A stretch of DNA of 64,000 bases from an uncultured Alphaproteobacteria bacterium. Its GTDB lineage: Bacteria > Pseudomonadota > Alphaproteobacteria > HIMB59 > GCA-002718135. The stretch spans positions 132,188 through 196,187 of the forward strand of contig CACJNL010000001.1 of the NCBI GenBank assembly GCA_902594815.1, in the 5' to 3' direction. Positions 45,636 through 57,656 of this stretch are shown here, one piece after another. The translations under genes were made by a program, and so were the position numbers. Below the pieces are notes generated by a model. It worked only from the letters and a program-made list of their open reading frames with translations. It was not told the DNA's origin and did not search any database. How positions within the stretch are numbered: position 1 is the stretch's first letter; each line of letters opens with the position of its first letter.

Positions 45636-46007
45636 ATGCAATCCAAACGACCTTTATCCCCACATTTGTCTATCCATAAGTATGTTTTAACTGCAGTTTT
45701 CTCTATTTTTCATCGGTTTACTGGAATTGCTTTAAGTTTAGGCGCAGTATTGCTAGCGCTCTGGACATATTTAATAGCGATGGGAGAAGACTATTTTATA
45801 ATTTTTCAATCTTTCAGCTCTCATTTGATTTTTAAAATATTCTTATTTCTTTGGACTCTTGCAATTTTTTATCATTTATTCAACGGCATTAGATATCTAT
45901 TTTGGAGTTATGGAAAATTGATGCAGTTGGGAGTTGTTTATAAAAGTGGCTATGCTGTTCTCTTTCTATCAGCTTTAACCACAATTTTAGTTTGGCTATC
46001 AGTATGA
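45636..46007 (+). CDS. sdhC: Succinate dehydrogenase cytochrome b556 subunit
   Basis: SdhC anchors the complex, binds heme and the quinone. The 123-residue protein starts MQSKRPLSPHLSIHKYVLTA, has SIFHRFTGIALSLG and a heme-ligand region FYHLFNGIRYLFWS. The frame is open further upstream to 45501, but the 45 extra residues are low-complexity and unlike the family, so the ATG at 45636 is used. It overlaps sdhD. Confidence 0.95.
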   Translation: MQSKRPLSPHLSIHKYVLTAVFSIFHRFTGIALSLGAVLLALWTYLIAMGEDYFIIFQSFSSHLIFKIFLFLWTLAIFYHLFNGIRYLFWSYGKLMQLGVVYKSGYAVLFLSALTTILVWLSV

Positions 46008-46336
46008 AAAACTATTCAACAAAATGGATTATACAACGAATAACAGCCTTAATATTAATTCCTCTTACATTTTGGTTTATTTATAATTGTTTGCAACTTG
46101 CATCATTTAATTATGATCAAACTAAAGCATTTTTCTTTTCAAAATTAAATTCTTCACTTTATTTTATTTTAATAATTTCAATGCTTTATCATTCAAAATT
46201 AGGCTGTGAAACAATTGTAGAAGATTATGTCACATCACAAAAATTAAAAAATATAACTAAGTTAGTTATAAGTTTATTAACATACGCTCTTATGATTTTA
46301 GTATCTCTTTCAATTTTCATACTGGTAGCAGCATGA
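46004..46336 (+). CDS. sdhD: Succinate dehydrogenase membrane anchor subunit
   Basis: The 110-residue protein has three membrane helices, [18 protein letters not shown] and the heme-side block [17 protein letters not shown], as in SdhD. The ATG at 46004 overlaps the sdhC stop (ATGA), and the end overlaps sdhA by 4 bases. Confidence 0.94.
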   Translation: MKNYSTKWIIQRITALILIPLTFWFIYNCLQLASFNYDQTKAFFFSKLNSSLYFILIISMLYHSKLGCETIVEDYVTSQKLKNITKLVISLLTYALMILVSLSIFILVAA

Positions 46337-48126
46337 ACACCTCATATAATATTGTTGATCATTATTATGATGTTGTTGTAGTAGGAGCCGGTGGATCGGG
46401 GCTGCGTGCAACACTGGGATGTGCTGAGTCAGGTTTGAAAACAGCATGTATTTCGAAAGTTTTCCCAACAAGAAGTCATACAGTTGCAGCTCAAGGTGGC
46501 ATAGGTGCCGCATTAGGCAATATGGGGGATGATAATTGGAAATGGCACATGTATGATACTGTAAAAGGTTCAGACTGGTTAGGCGATCAAGATGCTATAG
46601 AGTATCTTTGTGCTAATGCACCTGAGGCCGTAATAGAATTAGAGGAATATGGAATGCCATTCAGCAGAACTGAAGATGGCCGAATATACCAAAGACCATT
46701 TGGAGGTCATTTAACTAATAATGGTGAAGGCGCCCCTGCAATGCGAGCTTGCGCAGCTGCAGATAGAACAGGGCATGCTCTTCTTCACACACTTTATCAG
46801 CAGTCACTAAAACACAAAGTTGAATTTTATATTGAGTATTTTGTTCTTGATTTAGTAATGGACAAAGATGGTAACTGCAAAGGAGTGGTTGCATGGTGTT
46901 TAGAGGACGGAACAATTCATCGTTTTCTATCGCACCAAACAATTCTTGCGACAGGCGGTTATGGTCGAGCATATTTTTCTTCAACTAGCGCTCACATTTG
47001 CACAGGCGATGGAAGTGCGATGGCGCTTAGGCAAAATCTTCCTTTATCAGATATGGAGTTTATTCAATTTCATCCAACAGGAGTCTATGGTGCTGGTGTG
47101 CTTATCACTGAAGGTGCTAGAGGTGAAGGTGGTTACTTAACTAATAGTGATGGTGAGAGATTTATGGAGCGATATGCTCCAAATGCCAAAGATCTAGCTT
47201 CAAGAGATGTAGTGAGTAGAGCAATGACAATAGAGATCAATGAAAAAAGAGGCTGTGGTGAAAACGCTGATCATGTTCTTTTGCATCTTGAACACATTGA
47301 TTCTTCTACACTGCATAAGAGATTGCCTGGAATTTCTGAAACAGCAAAGATTTTTGCTGGGGTTGATTTAACTAAAGAGCCGATCCCTGTACTTCCAACA
47401 GTACATTATAATATGGGAGGCATTCCTACAAATCATAGGACGGAAGTTTTACGACCAACTGAAGATAATCCAGATAACATCTGCGAAGGATTGCTTGCAG
47501 TAGGTGAAGCTGCATGTGTATCGGTTCACGGTGCAAATAGATTAGGAACTAACTCTCTCATAGATTTGGTAGTTTTTGGGAAAGCATCTAGTATTACAGC
47601 AAAAGAAAAAATAAAAACTAACAGTAAAAATATAGAAATGCATAAAAGTTCATTAGACCCAATATTAGACCGTTTTGATAAAATACGTTTCAATAAAGGT
47701 GATAGTTCCACTGGAGAAGTAAGAACTTCCATGCAAAAAGTGATGCAAGAAAAATGTGCGGTGTTCAGAACAAATGATTTAATCTCTAAAGGTATTGAAG
47801 AGTTTGATCAGATTGAGAGTTCTATGGACAATATAGATGTGAAAGATAAATCTATGATTTTTAATACTGATTTAACAGAGTCACTAGAACTTCATAATCT
47901 TATGGCTCAATCTAAGGTTACTTTGCACTCCGCATTAAACAGAACGGAGAGCAGAGGGGCTCATGCGCGAGAAGATTTTAAAGAGAGAGATGATACAAAT
48001 TGGTTAGTACACTCACTGTCCTGGTTAGATGATGATGGCAAAGTAAAAATGGGAACTCGACCTGTTCACATGAATACTTTAACAAACCATGTTCAGCCAA
48101 TACCTCCAAAAAAGAGAGTTTATTAG
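46333..48126 (+). CDS. sdhA: Succinate dehydrogenase flavoprotein subunit
   Basis: SdhA oxidises succinate with covalently bound FAD. The 597-residue protein has [16 protein letters not shown], the FAD-linking His at about residue 49 in [11 protein letters not shown], the active-site Arg region [14 protein letters not shown], and [14 protein letters not shown]. All expected active-site blocks are present. Confidence 0.98.
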   Translation: MNTSYNIVDHYYDVVVVGAGGSGLRATLGCAESGLKTACISKVFPTRSHTVAAQGGIGAALGNMGDDNWKWHMYDTVKGSDWLGDQDAIEYLCANAPEAVIELEEYGMPFSRTEDGRIYQRPFGGHLTNNGEGAPAMRACAAADRTGHALLHTLYQQSLKHKVEFYIEYFVLDLVMDKDGNCKGVVAWCLEDGTIHRFLSHQTILATGGYGRAYFSSTSAHICTGDGSAMALRQNLPLSDMEFIQFHPTGVYGAGVLITEGARGEGGYLTNSDGERFMERYAPNAKDLASRDVVSRAMTIEINEKRGCGENADHVLLHLEHIDSSTLHKRLPGISETAKIFAGVDLTKEPIPVLPTVHYNMGGIPTNHRTEVLRPTEDNPDNICEGLLAVGEAACVSVHGANRLGTNSLIDLVVFGKASSITAKEKIKTNSKNIEMHKSSLDPILDRFDKIRFNKGDSSTGEVRTSMQKVMQEKCAVFRTNDLISKGIEEFDQIESSMDNIDVKDKSMIFNTDLTESLELHNLMAQSKVTLHSALNRTESRGAHAREDFKERDDTNWLVHSLSWLDDDGKVKMGTRPVHMNTLTNHVQPIPPKKRVY

Positions 48127-48921
48127 ATGGTGCAATTTACATTGCCTGAAAATTCAAAAGTTAAAAAAGGAATTGAGCATCCTGTCAAAGACATTTCTGA
48201 ACAACCAAAAAAAATTATTATTTATCGATGGAATCCTGAGGACGAACAAAATCCTAGATTGGATAGTTATGAAATTGATTTAAAAAAATGTGGACCGATG
48301 GTTCTTGATGCACTGATGAAGATTAAAAATGAAATAGACTCTTCCTTAACTTTTAGAAGATCGTGTCGTGAAGGAGTTTGTGGTTCGTGTGCAATGAATA
48401 TCGATGGAGTAAATACACTCGCGTGCTTAAAACCAATTGAAGAGGTTAACGGTGAAATTAGAATTTATCCTTTACCGCATATGCCTGTGGTTAAAGATTT
48501 AGTTCCCGATTTAAGTAAAGCTTATGATCAATTAGCTTCGATAAAACCTTGGTTGCAACGATCAGAGGAAAATAAAAGTTCTAATAAAATAGATAAGGAA
48601 GAAAAAAAACAAACACCAAAAGATAGAGAAAAATTAGATGGACAATGGGAATGTGTTCTGTGTTTTTGTTGTACCACTTCATGTCCAAGCTATTGGTGGA
48701 ACAGTGATGAATATTTGGGACCAGCAGTTTTAATGCAAGCAGCTAGATGGGTAAATGATTCAAGAGATGCAGAGAGAAAGAGTAGATTGAAAGCAGTGAA
48801 CGACTCAATGAAATTATATCGATGCCATTCTATAATGAATTGTACTCGCTCGTGTCCTAAAGGACTCAATCCAGCAAAAGCTATTGCTGATTTAAAGAAG
48901 GCTATTGTTACAGAATTATAA
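48127..48921 (+). CDS. sdhB: Succinate dehydrogenase iron-sulfur subunit
   Basis: The 264-residue protein has the 2Fe-2S cysteines in [16 protein letters not shown] and C in LACLKP, then the 4Fe-4S/3Fe-4S set in [16 protein letters not shown] and [18 protein letters not shown] Lys/Glu-rich linker (about residues 142-170) between the two domains is a little long. It starts directly after the sdhA stop. Confidence 0.97.
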   Translation: MVQFTLPENSKVKKGIEHPVKDISEQPKKIIIYRWNPEDEQNPRLDSYEIDLKKCGPMVLDALMKIKNEIDSSLTFRRSCREGVCGSCAMNIDGVNTLACLKPIEEVNGEIRIYPLPHMPVVKDLVPDLSKAYDQLASIKPWLQRSEENKSSNKIDKEEKKQTPKDREKLDGQWECVLCFCCTTSCPSYWWNSDEYLGPAVLMQAARWVNDSRDAERKSRLKAVNDSMKLYRCHSIMNCTRSCPKGLNPAKAIADLKKAIVTEL

Positions 48922-49896
<975 letters not shown>

Positions 49897-49949
49897 TTAA
49901 GTTGAGCAATGCCAGTTTAATGAAGAAATTAAAATTTATATAAATTTAA

Positions 49950-51137
49950 ATGAATATCCACGAATACCAAGCTAAAGAAATATTAAAAAAATTTGGTTTA
50001 CCAGTTCTTAACGGAAAATCATATGAACAAAACATTGATTTACTGGAGGCTGAGTTAGAAGATTTAAAGGGACCACCATGGGTCGTTAAATCTCAAATTC
50101 ACGCAGGTGGAAGAGGGGCTGGTCACTTCAAGAATTCATTTAATGATAAAGGTGGCGTTCAGGTAATTTTTGAAAAAGATCAAGTAAGTCAAGTGGCCTC
50201 CTCCATGATGGGCAATACTCTTGTAACAAAGCAAACAGGAGAGATAGGAAAAACGGTCAATCGTATATTTATTGAAGAAGGATGTGACATTGAAAGAGAG
50301 TTTTATCTTAGTTTGCTTGTCGATAGAAACACTTCAAAAATAATGATGATGATCTCAGCAGCTGGTGGAACGGATATTGAGGAAGTGGCAGCTACTAATC
50401 CTGAAAAAATTATCAATATTCACTTTAATGATATTAAAAATATTACTTTAGATCACAATTTACAATCAACACTTGAAATAAATCATCATCAATTTGAAGA
50501 ATTAAATACAATTACTAATAAATTATTATCAGTTTTTAGTTCTACCGATGCCTCCACTATCGAGATTAATCCTTTGGTTTTAAATAAACAAGGCTCTTTT
50601 GTCTTACTAGATGCAAAAATAAGTTTAGATGATAATGCTTTATTCAGACATCCAGATTTACTAGAGTTAAAAGATCTAACGGAGGAAGATCCCCTAGAAC
50701 TTCAAGCAGCAGAACATGATATGAATTACGTTAAGCTTGATGGCTCTATTGGATGCATGGTTAATGGAGCAGGACTGGCGATGGCGACCATGGATATCAT
50801 CAAGCAATTTGGAGAAGAGCCAGCAAATTTTTTAGACCTAGGGGGAACGGCCAATAAAGATAGAGTTATTATGGGTTTTAAGACCATTCAATCAGATCCA
50901 AATGTGAAATCAATTTTAATCAATATCTTTGGAGGTATTATTCATTGTGACATGATAGCCAATGGTATTGTGGAAGCTGTAAAGGAACTCAATTTTAAAC
51001 TTCCTCTAGTGGTTCGGTTTCAAGGAACTAATGCTAATCAAGGCAGAGATGTAATTAACAACTCCTCCCTTGGTTTGATTTCTATTGATGATTTTACTGA
51101 AGCAGCAAAAAAAGTAGTAGAGCTTGCTAAGGAATAA
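49950..51137 (+). CDS. sucC: Succinyl-CoA synthetase beta subunit
   Basis: The 395-residue ATP-grasp subunit has [44 protein letters not shown] and [13 protein letters not shown]. With SucD it makes ATP or GTP from succinyl-CoA. A 53-base gap with no terminator separates it from mdh. Confidence 0.98.
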   Translation: MNIHEYQAKEILKKFGLPVLNGKSYEQNIDLLEAELEDLKGPPWVVKSQIHAGGRGAGHFKNSFNDKGGVQVIFEKDQVSQVASSMMGNTLVTKQTGEIGKTVNRIFIEEGCDIEREFYLSLLVDRNTSKIMMMISAAGGTDIEEVAATNPEKIINIHFNDIKNITLDHNLQSTLEINHHQFEELNTITNKLLSVFSSTDASTIEINPLVLNKQGSFVLLDAKISLDDNALFRHPDLLELKDLTEEDPLELQAAEHDMNYVKLDGSIGCMVNGAGLAMATMDIIKQFGEEPANFLDLGGTANKDRVIMGFKTIQSDPNVKSILINIFGGIIHCDMIANGIVEAVKELNFKLPLVVRFQGTNANQGRDVINNSSLGLISIDDFTEAAKKVVELAKE

Positions 51138-51139
51138 CG

Positions 51140-52024
51140 ATGTCAATTATTATAGATAAAAATACAAAAGTAATTTGCCAGGGTTTTACTGGATCTCAAG
51201 GTACTTATCACTCCCAGCAAGCAATTGATTATGGAACTAAAATGGTAGGAGGGGTGACCCCAGGTAAAGGAGGAACAACTCATTTAGATTTACCAGTATT
51301 TGATACAGTGAAGGAGGCAAAAGATCATACACAAGCAGATGCAACTGTTATCTATGTTCCAGCAAAGTTTGCAACCAAAGCCATCCACGAAGCACTTGAT
51401 GCAGACATTAAAATTATCACATGTATCACTGAGGGGATCCCAGTCCTTGATATGGTTGAAATTAAAAAAAGAATTATTGAACAAAAAACTTATTTTATAG
51501 GACCGAACTGCCCAGGTTTAGTAACTCCAGGGGAATGTAAGATTGGAATTATGCCAGGCTTTATTCATAAACCTGGAAAAATTGGAATAGTTAGCAGGTC
51601 GGGCACTTTAACGTATGAAGCAGTTTGGCAAACTTCTCAAGTGGGCTTAGGTCAAACAACATGTGTTGGTATCGGAGGCGATCCTGTTCACGGTATGAAC
51701 TTTATTGATTGCCTTGATTTGTTTTTACAAGATGAGGCAACAAAAGGGATATTAATGATTGGTGAAATAGGAGGAACGGCAGAAGAAGATGCGGCTGAAT
51801 TCATATCAAAATCAAATATCAAAAAGCCTATGTCAGCATTTATTGCTGGTGTATCAGCCCCTAAAGGAAAAAGAATGGGTCATGCGGGTGCTATCATATC
51901 TGGAAATAAAGGCACAGCGCAATCCAAAATAAATGCTTTGGAGTCAGCAAATATTGCCGTAGCTTCATCACCGGCAAAAATGGGTGAAACAATGTTAGCA
52001 GAAATGCAAAAAGGGTATAATTAA
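51140..52024 (+). CDS. sucD: Succinyl-CoA synthetase alpha subunit
   Basis: The 294-residue protein has the CoA-binding domain ([29 protein letters not shown]) and the phosphohistidine region [20 protein letters not shown]. It follows sucC by 2 bases. Confidence 0.98.
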   Translation: MSIIIDKNTKVICQGFTGSQGTYHSQQAIDYGTKMVGGVTPGKGGTTHLDLPVFDTVKEAKDHTQADATVIYVPAKFATKAIHEALDADIKIITCITEGIPVLDMVEIKKRIIEQKTYFIGPNCPGLVTPGECKIGIMPGFIHKPGKIGIVSRSGTLTYEAVWQTSQVGLGQTTCVGIGGDPVHGMNFIDCLDLFLQDEATKGILMIGEIGGTAEEDAAEFISKSNIKKPMSAFIAGVSAPKGKRMGHAGAIISGNKGTAQSKINALESANIAVASSPAKMGETMLAEMQKGYN

Positions 52025-52075
52025 ATTTAAAATCTACTAATATTTTATAAAAATAATCAGTGTATAAGAATAAAC

Positions 52076-54973
52076 ATGAATGATAGTTTCCTAAACAGTG
52101 CCAATGCTCCTTATGTTGCTGAGTTATATTTTAAGTATACGCAGAATCCTAAAAGCATTGATGAGAGTTGGAAGAGTTTTTTTTCTTCATTAAATGAAGA
52201 TGAGCTTTCTATCATTTCTGATTTTGGTGGACCGGAATGGAAAAAAAGAGATACAAACGTAATTGATGATATTTCATTCGATAAGGTTGTTCGATCATCA
52301 TCAGCTGTTGATTTTAATAACTTTAAAACATCAACCTTAGATTCAATAAGAGCGCTACGACTAATTCGCGCGTATCGTATCAATGGCCATTTAATAGCTA
52401 ATCTTGATCCTCTTAATTTACATAAAAAAAATTATCATCCTGAGCTAGATTATAAATCATATGGTTTTTCAGAGCATGATCTTGATAGAGAAATTTTTAT
52501 TGATGGCAGTCTTGGATTAGAGACAGCAACACTAAATGAAATTATCCAAATACTTAATAAAACTTATGCATCATCAATAGGTGTAGAGTTTTTGCATATT
52601 CAATCTGTAGAGCAAAAACAATGGGTGCAAGAAAGAATAGAAGAAGTTTATAATAAGACAAATTTTACTACCCAAGGGAAGAAAGCAATTTTTCAACGAT
52701 TGGTAGAGTCAGAATTATTTGAACAGTATTTAGATAAAAAATTTTTAGGAACTAAAAGATACGGCGTTGAAGGTGGGGAGTCAATGATTCCTGGTATTGA
52801 GCAAATTGTAAAACAATCATGTTTAGCAGGAGTGCAGGATATTTATTTCGGCACGGCACACCGAGGAAGGCTTACTTTGCTTGCAACAGTTTTAGGAATG
52901 CCATACCGTGGAATATTATCAAAATTTCAAGGAAGTCTTAATGATCCTAATGAAGTCTTGGGATCTGGTGATGTTAAATATCACTTAGGTGTATCTAGTG
53001 ATAGAGAGTTTGATGGTAAAAGTATTCATTTATCCTTAACACCAAATCCGTCTCATTTAGAGGCAGTTGACCCTGTGGTTGCAGGAAAAGTAAGAGCCAA
53101 GCAAACCTTGTTACAAGACAAAACCACGGATAAAGTTTTTGGTATTCTAATTCATGGAGACGCTGCAATGGCAGGACAAGGAATAGTGGCGGAAACATTT
53201 GCAATGTCGCAACTTCGTGGTTTTCGTACTGGGGGAATAATTCATTTTGTTATTAATAATCAGATTGGTTTTACAACAACACCACATTATGGGCGATCAG
53301 CACCTTATTGCACAGAAATAGCCAAAATGGTTCAAGCTCCAATCTTTCATGTTAATGGCGACGATCCAGAAGCGGTTGTTCATGTATGTCGACTTGCTGC
53401 TGAATACAGAAATTTATTTAAAGAAGATGTTGTAGTTGATATGTTTTGTTACAGACGATCTGGACATAATGAGGCTGATGAACCAATGTTCACTCAACCT
53501 TTAATGTATAAAAAAATTAAGCAACATCAAACCACTCTCAATTTATATAAAGAACAATTGATTAAAGAAGAGATACTGACAGAAGATGAGGCCAAAACTA
53601 AACTTTCAGATTTCAAAAAATTTTTAGACAATGAATTTGAATTATCTAAATCCTATAAACCCAATAAAGCAGATTGGTTGGATGGTACATGGACTGGAAT
53701 TAAAATTGCCTCTATTGATGCAAGAAGAGGCAAAACATCTTCTTCTGCAGATGATTTAAAGATATTGGCAAAAGAAATTCATACGATACCAGAGGGCTTC
53801 ACGCCTCATAAAAGAATTAAAAAAATCTATAGTGATAGAGAGCAGTCAATTATTGAGGGCAAAAATATTGATTGGGCAACGGCGGAAGCTCTGGCTTTTG
53901 CAACATTATTAAAAGATGGATATGGTGTTCGTTTATCAGGACAGGATGTTGGAAGGGGAACATTCAGTCATCGCCACGCAGTATTATATGATCAAGAGAA
54001 TGAAAAACGATTCGTGCCTCTTCGACATTTTAGAAAAGAGCAAGCTCTATTTGAAATTGTAGATAGTTTCTTATCTGAATTTGGGGTTCTTGGTTTTGAA
54101 TATGGTTATTCGCAAGCCGATCCAAAAACATTAGTTATATGGGAGGCGCAGTTTGGAGATTTCTCTAATGGTGCTCAAACAATTATTGATCAATTCATCA
54201 CTACGGGAGAGAGAAAATGGTTACGAATGTCGGGATTAACTTTATTACTTCCCCACGGGCATGAAGGACAAGGTCCGGAACACACTAGTTCACGATTAGA
54301 ACGCTTCTTACAAATGTGCGCAGAAGATAATATACAAGTGGCTAACTGTACTAGTCCTGCAAACTATTTTCATATTTTACGACGACAAATGATGCGAGAT
54401 TTTCGCAAACCTCTTATCCTAATGACTCCTAAGTCAACACTCCGTCATAAAGGGAATACCTCTTCTGTAGAAGACTTTGTGAATGGGTCAACTTTTCACC
54501 GCGTTTTAAGAAAACCTTTATCAGGAGAAGAAAAAAATAAAATTAATAGAGTCGTGCTGTGTTCAGGAAAAATATATTTTGAATTGCAAGATCATATTGA
54601 TGCCCTCAAACTTGATAATATTCACATCATCAGACTGGAGCAATTATATCCTTTCCCTTATGAAGCATTGGAAGAAGAATTAATTGATTTTAAAAATTGT
54701 GAATTGATATGGTGCCAAGAAGAACCAAAAAACATGGGTGCTTGGCAGTTTATTCAAAAAAGAGTGTTGTCTGTTGTTAAAAAAGTAACTGGTAAAAACG
54801 AATTACATTTTATTGGAAGAAGAGCAGCAGCATCTCCTGCTACAGGAGTTTTTGATAGACATCTATCTAATCAAAAAAATATTATTCGATTAGCGACTGA
54901 GGCAAATCTTGATGAAATAAAAAAAGAAAAATCGGGAGTTTCTCTCGTGAAATATAAACTGCCAATTGAATAA
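52076..54973 (+). CDS. sucA: 2-oxoglutarate dehydrogenase E1 component
   Basis: This thiamine-diphosphate enzyme decarboxylates 2-oxoglutarate. The 965-residue protein has the N-terminal LYFKYTQNPKSIDESWKSFF, GTAHRGRLTLLATVLG, HGDAAMAGQGIVAET (ThDP region) and the C-terminal GHEGQGPEHTSSRLERFLQ. Length is normal. Confidence 0.98.
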   Translation: MNDSFLNSANAPYVAELYFKYTQNPKSIDESWKSFFSSLNEDELSIISDFGGPEWKKRDTNVIDDISFDKVVRSSSAVDFNNFKTSTLDSIRALRLIRAYRINGHLIANLDPLNLHKKNYHPELDYKSYGFSEHDLDREIFIDGSLGLETATLNEIIQILNKTYASSIGVEFLHIQSVEQKQWVQERIEEVYNKTNFTTQGKKAIFQRLVESELFEQYLDKKFLGTKRYGVEGGESMIPGIEQIVKQSCLAGVQDIYFGTAHRGRLTLLATVLGMPYRGILSKFQGSLNDPNEVLGSGDVKYHLGVSSDREFDGKSIHLSLTPNPSHLEAVDPVVAGKVRAKQTLLQDKTTDKVFGILIHGDAAMAGQGIVAETFAMSQLRGFRTGGIIHFVINNQIGFTTTPHYGRSAPYCTEIAKMVQAPIFHVNGDDPEAVVHVCRLAAEYRNLFKEDVVVDMFCYRRSGHNEADEPMFTQPLMYKKIKQHQTTLNLYKEQLIKEEILTEDEAKTKLSDFKKFLDNEFELSKSYKPNKADWLDGTWTGIKIASIDARRGKTSSSADDLKILAKEIHTIPEGFTPHKRIKKIYSDREQSIIEGKNIDWATAEALAFATLLKDGYGVRLSGQDVGRGTFSHRHAVLYDQENEKRFVPLRHFRKEQALFEIVDSFLSEFGVLGFEYGYSQADPKTLVIWEAQFGDFSNGAQTIIDQFITTGERKWLRMSGLTLLLPHGHEGQGPEHTSSRLERFLQMCAEDNIQVANCTSPANYFHILRRQMMRDFRKPLILMTPKSTLRHKGNTSSVEDFVNGSTFHRVLRKPLSGEEKNKINRVVLCSGKIYFELQDHIDALKLDNIHIIRLEQLYPFPYEALEEELIDFKNCELIWCQEEPKNMGAWQFIQKRVLSVVKKVTGKNELHFIGRRAAASPATGVFDRHLSNQKNIIRLATEANLDEIKKEKSGVSLVKYKLPIE

Positions 54974-55007
54974 AGCACTTAACATGTTAAATAGTAATTA
55001 AAATATA

Positions 55008-56195
55008 ATGGAATTGATTGTACCCACACTCGGCGAGTCTATTACTGAGGCCACAGTCTCTAAATGGTTAAAAAAAGTTGGAGATTCATTTGAGGCCGAT
55101 GAGCCATTGGTTGAAATAGAGACTGATAAGATAACGGTAGAAGTCCCCGCTCCAAGCGCTGGTTCGATATCAGAAATCAAGGTTGAAGAAGGAGCAGATA
55201 TAAATATTGGAGGTGTGCTAGCACTTTTAGGTGATAAAAAATCAACAAATGGATCTGTGGCACCTGAGAAAGTTGAGACGAAAGAACCGCCAAAAGAGAA
55301 GCCTAAAGTGGAAAAAGAAACAACTCCTTCTGTGAAACACGATACAACAAAATTATCTCCCGCTGTACAAAAACTTGTTGCTGAAAATAATTTAAATGCT
55401 GAAAAAATTTCTTCTTCAAGGCCTGATGGTCGTTTGACAAAAGAGGATGTGATTAATTTTATGAATAATCCATCGGCAGCTTCAACATCTTTAAAAGAAA
55501 GAGAAGAAGTTGTGAAAATGTCAAAGATCAGAAAAACAATTGCTACACGGTTAAAAGAATCACAAAATACTGCCGCGATCCTTACAACATTTAATGAAGT
55601 AGACATGTCAGAAATAATGAAAGTCCGCGAATCTAAAAAAGAAGACTTTATGGAGCGCTATGGTGTTAAACTTGGCTTTATGTCCTTCTTTGTAAAAGCA
55701 GTTGTGTCAAGTCTCCAAGAATTCCCTGCAGTAAATGCTGAGATACGTGATGAAAATATTATTTATAAAAATCATTTTGATATCGGCATTGCTGTTGGAA
55801 CAGAAAAAGGATTAGTTGTTCCAGTCCTAAAAGATGCTGACGCAATGACCTTTGGTGATATAGAACAGAGCATTGTTGATCTTAGCACAAAAGCAAAAGA
55901 AGGTAGCTTAACGATGGATGATTTAACAGGGGGCACCTTTACGATCTCTAACGGCGGTGTTTATGGTTCTATGTTAAGTACGCCAATTATTAACAGACCT
56001 CAATCGGGAATTTTGGGTATGCATAATATTCAAAAAAGAGCCGTTGTGGTTGATGATGAAATAGTTATTCGCCCAATGATGTATTTAGCATTTAGTTATG
56101 ATCACCGTATCATCGATGGAAAAGAAAGTGTTGGATTTTTGGTGAGTATAAAAAGCCTCCTTGAAAATCCATCAAAATTAATTTTAGGAGTTTAG
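55008..56195 (+). CDS. sucB: 2-oxoglutarate dehydrogenase E2 (dihydrolipoyl succinyltransferase)
   Basis: The 395-residue protein has one lipoyl domain ([18 protein letters not shown], lipoyl-Lys in DKI), a Pro/Lys/Glu linker, an E3-binding domain ([19 protein letters not shown]) and the acyltransferase core with catalytic [16 protein letters not shown]. It follows sucA by 34 bases. Confidence 0.97.
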   Translation: MELIVPTLGESITEATVSKWLKKVGDSFEADEPLVEIETDKITVEVPAPSAGSISEIKVEEGADINIGGVLALLGDKKSTNGSVAPEKVETKEPPKEKPKVEKETTPSVKHDTTKLSPAVQKLVAENNLNAEKISSSRPDGRLTKEDVINFMNNPSAASTSLKEREEVVKMSKIRKTIATRLKESQNTAAILTTFNEVDMSEIMKVRESKKEDFMERYGVKLGFMSFFVKAVVSSLQEFPAVNAEIRDENIIYKNHFDIGIAVGTEKGLVVPVLKDADAMTFGDIEQSIVDLSTKAKEGSLTMDDLTGGTFTISNGGVYGSMLSTPIINRPQSGILGMHNIQKRAVVVDDEIVIRPMMYLAFSYDHRIIDGKESVGFLVSIKSLLENPSKLILGV

Positions 56196-57593
56196 ATGGC
56201 AGATTTTGATTTAATAGTAATTGGTGCAGGACCAGGTGGTTACGTAGCAGCAATAAGAGCTGCGCAACTGGGCATGAAAGTGGCGTGTGTTGAAAAAGAA
56301 CAAACACTTGGTGGCACTTGTTTGAATATAGGCTGTATTCCTTCCAAAGCTCTATTAAATTCGTCTGAAAAATTTGCTGAAATTTCTAAACATAGTGAAG
56401 AGCACGGTATCAGTACTGGAAAAGTTGAGCTTGATTTATCTAAACTCATGCAGCGTAAAAATAAAATTGTAAAACAACTAACATCTGGAATTGGTTTTCT
56501 CTTTAAAAAAAATAAAGTTACGCATCTTCAAGGATTAGCTAGCTTTACAGACAAGAATACAATTAAAGTTTCATCCTCAGAAGGCGAAAAAAATTACTCA
56601 GCAAAAAACTTTATTATTGCAACAGGATCTTCTTCAATTGCTATAGATGCTATTCCTGTTGATGAAAAACAAATTGTTACTTCAACCGGTGCTCTTGCAT
56701 TAGAGTCCGTACCAAAATCTCTTCTTGTTATTGGGGGTGGATATATTGGTTTGGAGATGGGATCGGTGTGGAGCAGACTTGGGTCTAAAGTAACAGTTGT
56801 AGAAGCTCTTGATAGAATTGTACCAACAATGGATGAAGAAATTGCTAAAGAATTCATGAAGTCTCTAAAAAAACAAGGGTTAGATTTTAAACTGTCACAT
56901 AAAGTGACTTCAACAAAAGTGGGTAAAAACGGTGTTGATGTAACAATGGAATCTTCAGATAACAAAAAAGTTACAGAAAAGTATGATGTGGTACTTATGT
57001 CGATTGGACGCAAATCAAATACAGAAGGTCTTAATCTAGAAGAAATAGGTATAAAACTGAATGAAAGAAAATCAATTGAAATAAATAGTAAATTTAAAAC
57101 TAGTGTAGATGGTATTTATGCTATCGGTGATGTAGTGCCAGGACCCATGCTTGCACATAAAGCGGAAGAAGAAGGTGTGGCATGTGTGGAATTTATAAGT
57201 GGACAAAAACCTCATATTAATTATGAAATGATTCCAGCCATTGTCTACACCAATCCTGAAGTTGCTTCAGTTGGAAAAACAGAAGCTGAACTAAAAGCAC
57301 AAAAGATTGATTACAAAATTGGTAAGTTTCCTTTTATGGCAAACGGTAGAGCACTAACGACCTCTTCCCCCGAAGGCTTTGTAAAAATTTTAGCGGATAG
57401 CAAAACAGATGCTATTCTTGGTGCGCATATAATTGGTCATGATGCAGGTCAGCTGATTGCAGAAATTGTTACTACAATGGAATTTGGTGGAAGCTCAGAA
57501 GATATAGCGCGTATATGTCATGCACATCCTACAACAAGTGAAGCAGTTAAAGAAGCAGCGATGAACATTGCGGGAAGAGCAATCCACATTTAA
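56196..57593 (+). CDS. lpd: Dihydrolipoyl dehydrogenase (E3)
   Basis: The 465-residue flavoprotein reoxidises lipoyl groups with NAD. It has VIGAGPGGYVAAIRAAQLG, the redox disulfide in GGTCLNIGCIPSKALL, the second Rossmann GGGYIGLEMGSVW, and the C-terminal HAHPTTSEAVKEA with the catalytic His-Glu. It starts directly after sucB and ends the operon. Confidence 0.98.
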   Translation: MADFDLIVIGAGPGGYVAAIRAAQLGMKVACVEKEQTLGGTCLNIGCIPSKALLNSSEKFAEISKHSEEHGISTGKVELDLSKLMQRKNKIVKQLTSGIGFLFKKNKVTHLQGLASFTDKNTIKVSSSEGEKNYSAKNFIIATGSSSIAIDAIPVDEKQIVTSTGALALESVPKSLLVIGGGYIGLEMGSVWSRLGSKVTVVEALDRIVPTMDEEIAKEFMKSLKKQGLDFKLSHKVTSTKVGKNGVDVTMESSDNKKVTEKYDVVLMSIGRKSNTEGLNLEEIGIKLNERKSIEINSKFKTSVDGIYAIGDVVPGPMLAHKAEEEGVACVEFISGQKPHINYEMIPAIVYTNPEVASVGKTEAELKAQKIDYKIGKFPFMANGRALTTSSPEGFVKILADSKTDAILGAHIIGHDAGQLIAEIVTTMEFGGSSEDIARICHAHPTTSEAVKEAAMNIAGRAIHI

Positions 57594-57656
57594 AAAGTAA
57601 TAAATTTTAATCTTTATTTAAAAATTAAAAGAGATAAAAACCATTTGATCTTTTAA

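Noticed and set aside
46715-46984. Open frames on the opposite strand and in alternative frames within sdhA, lpd, ffh and sucB
   Set aside because: All lie wholly within strongly conserved genes and show no family motif; they are shadows of coding bias.
49932-49947. 16-base palindrome AAATTTATATAAATTT before sucC
   Set aside because: Perfect but made only of A and T in AT-rich DNA; could easily arise by chance. Not called an operator.
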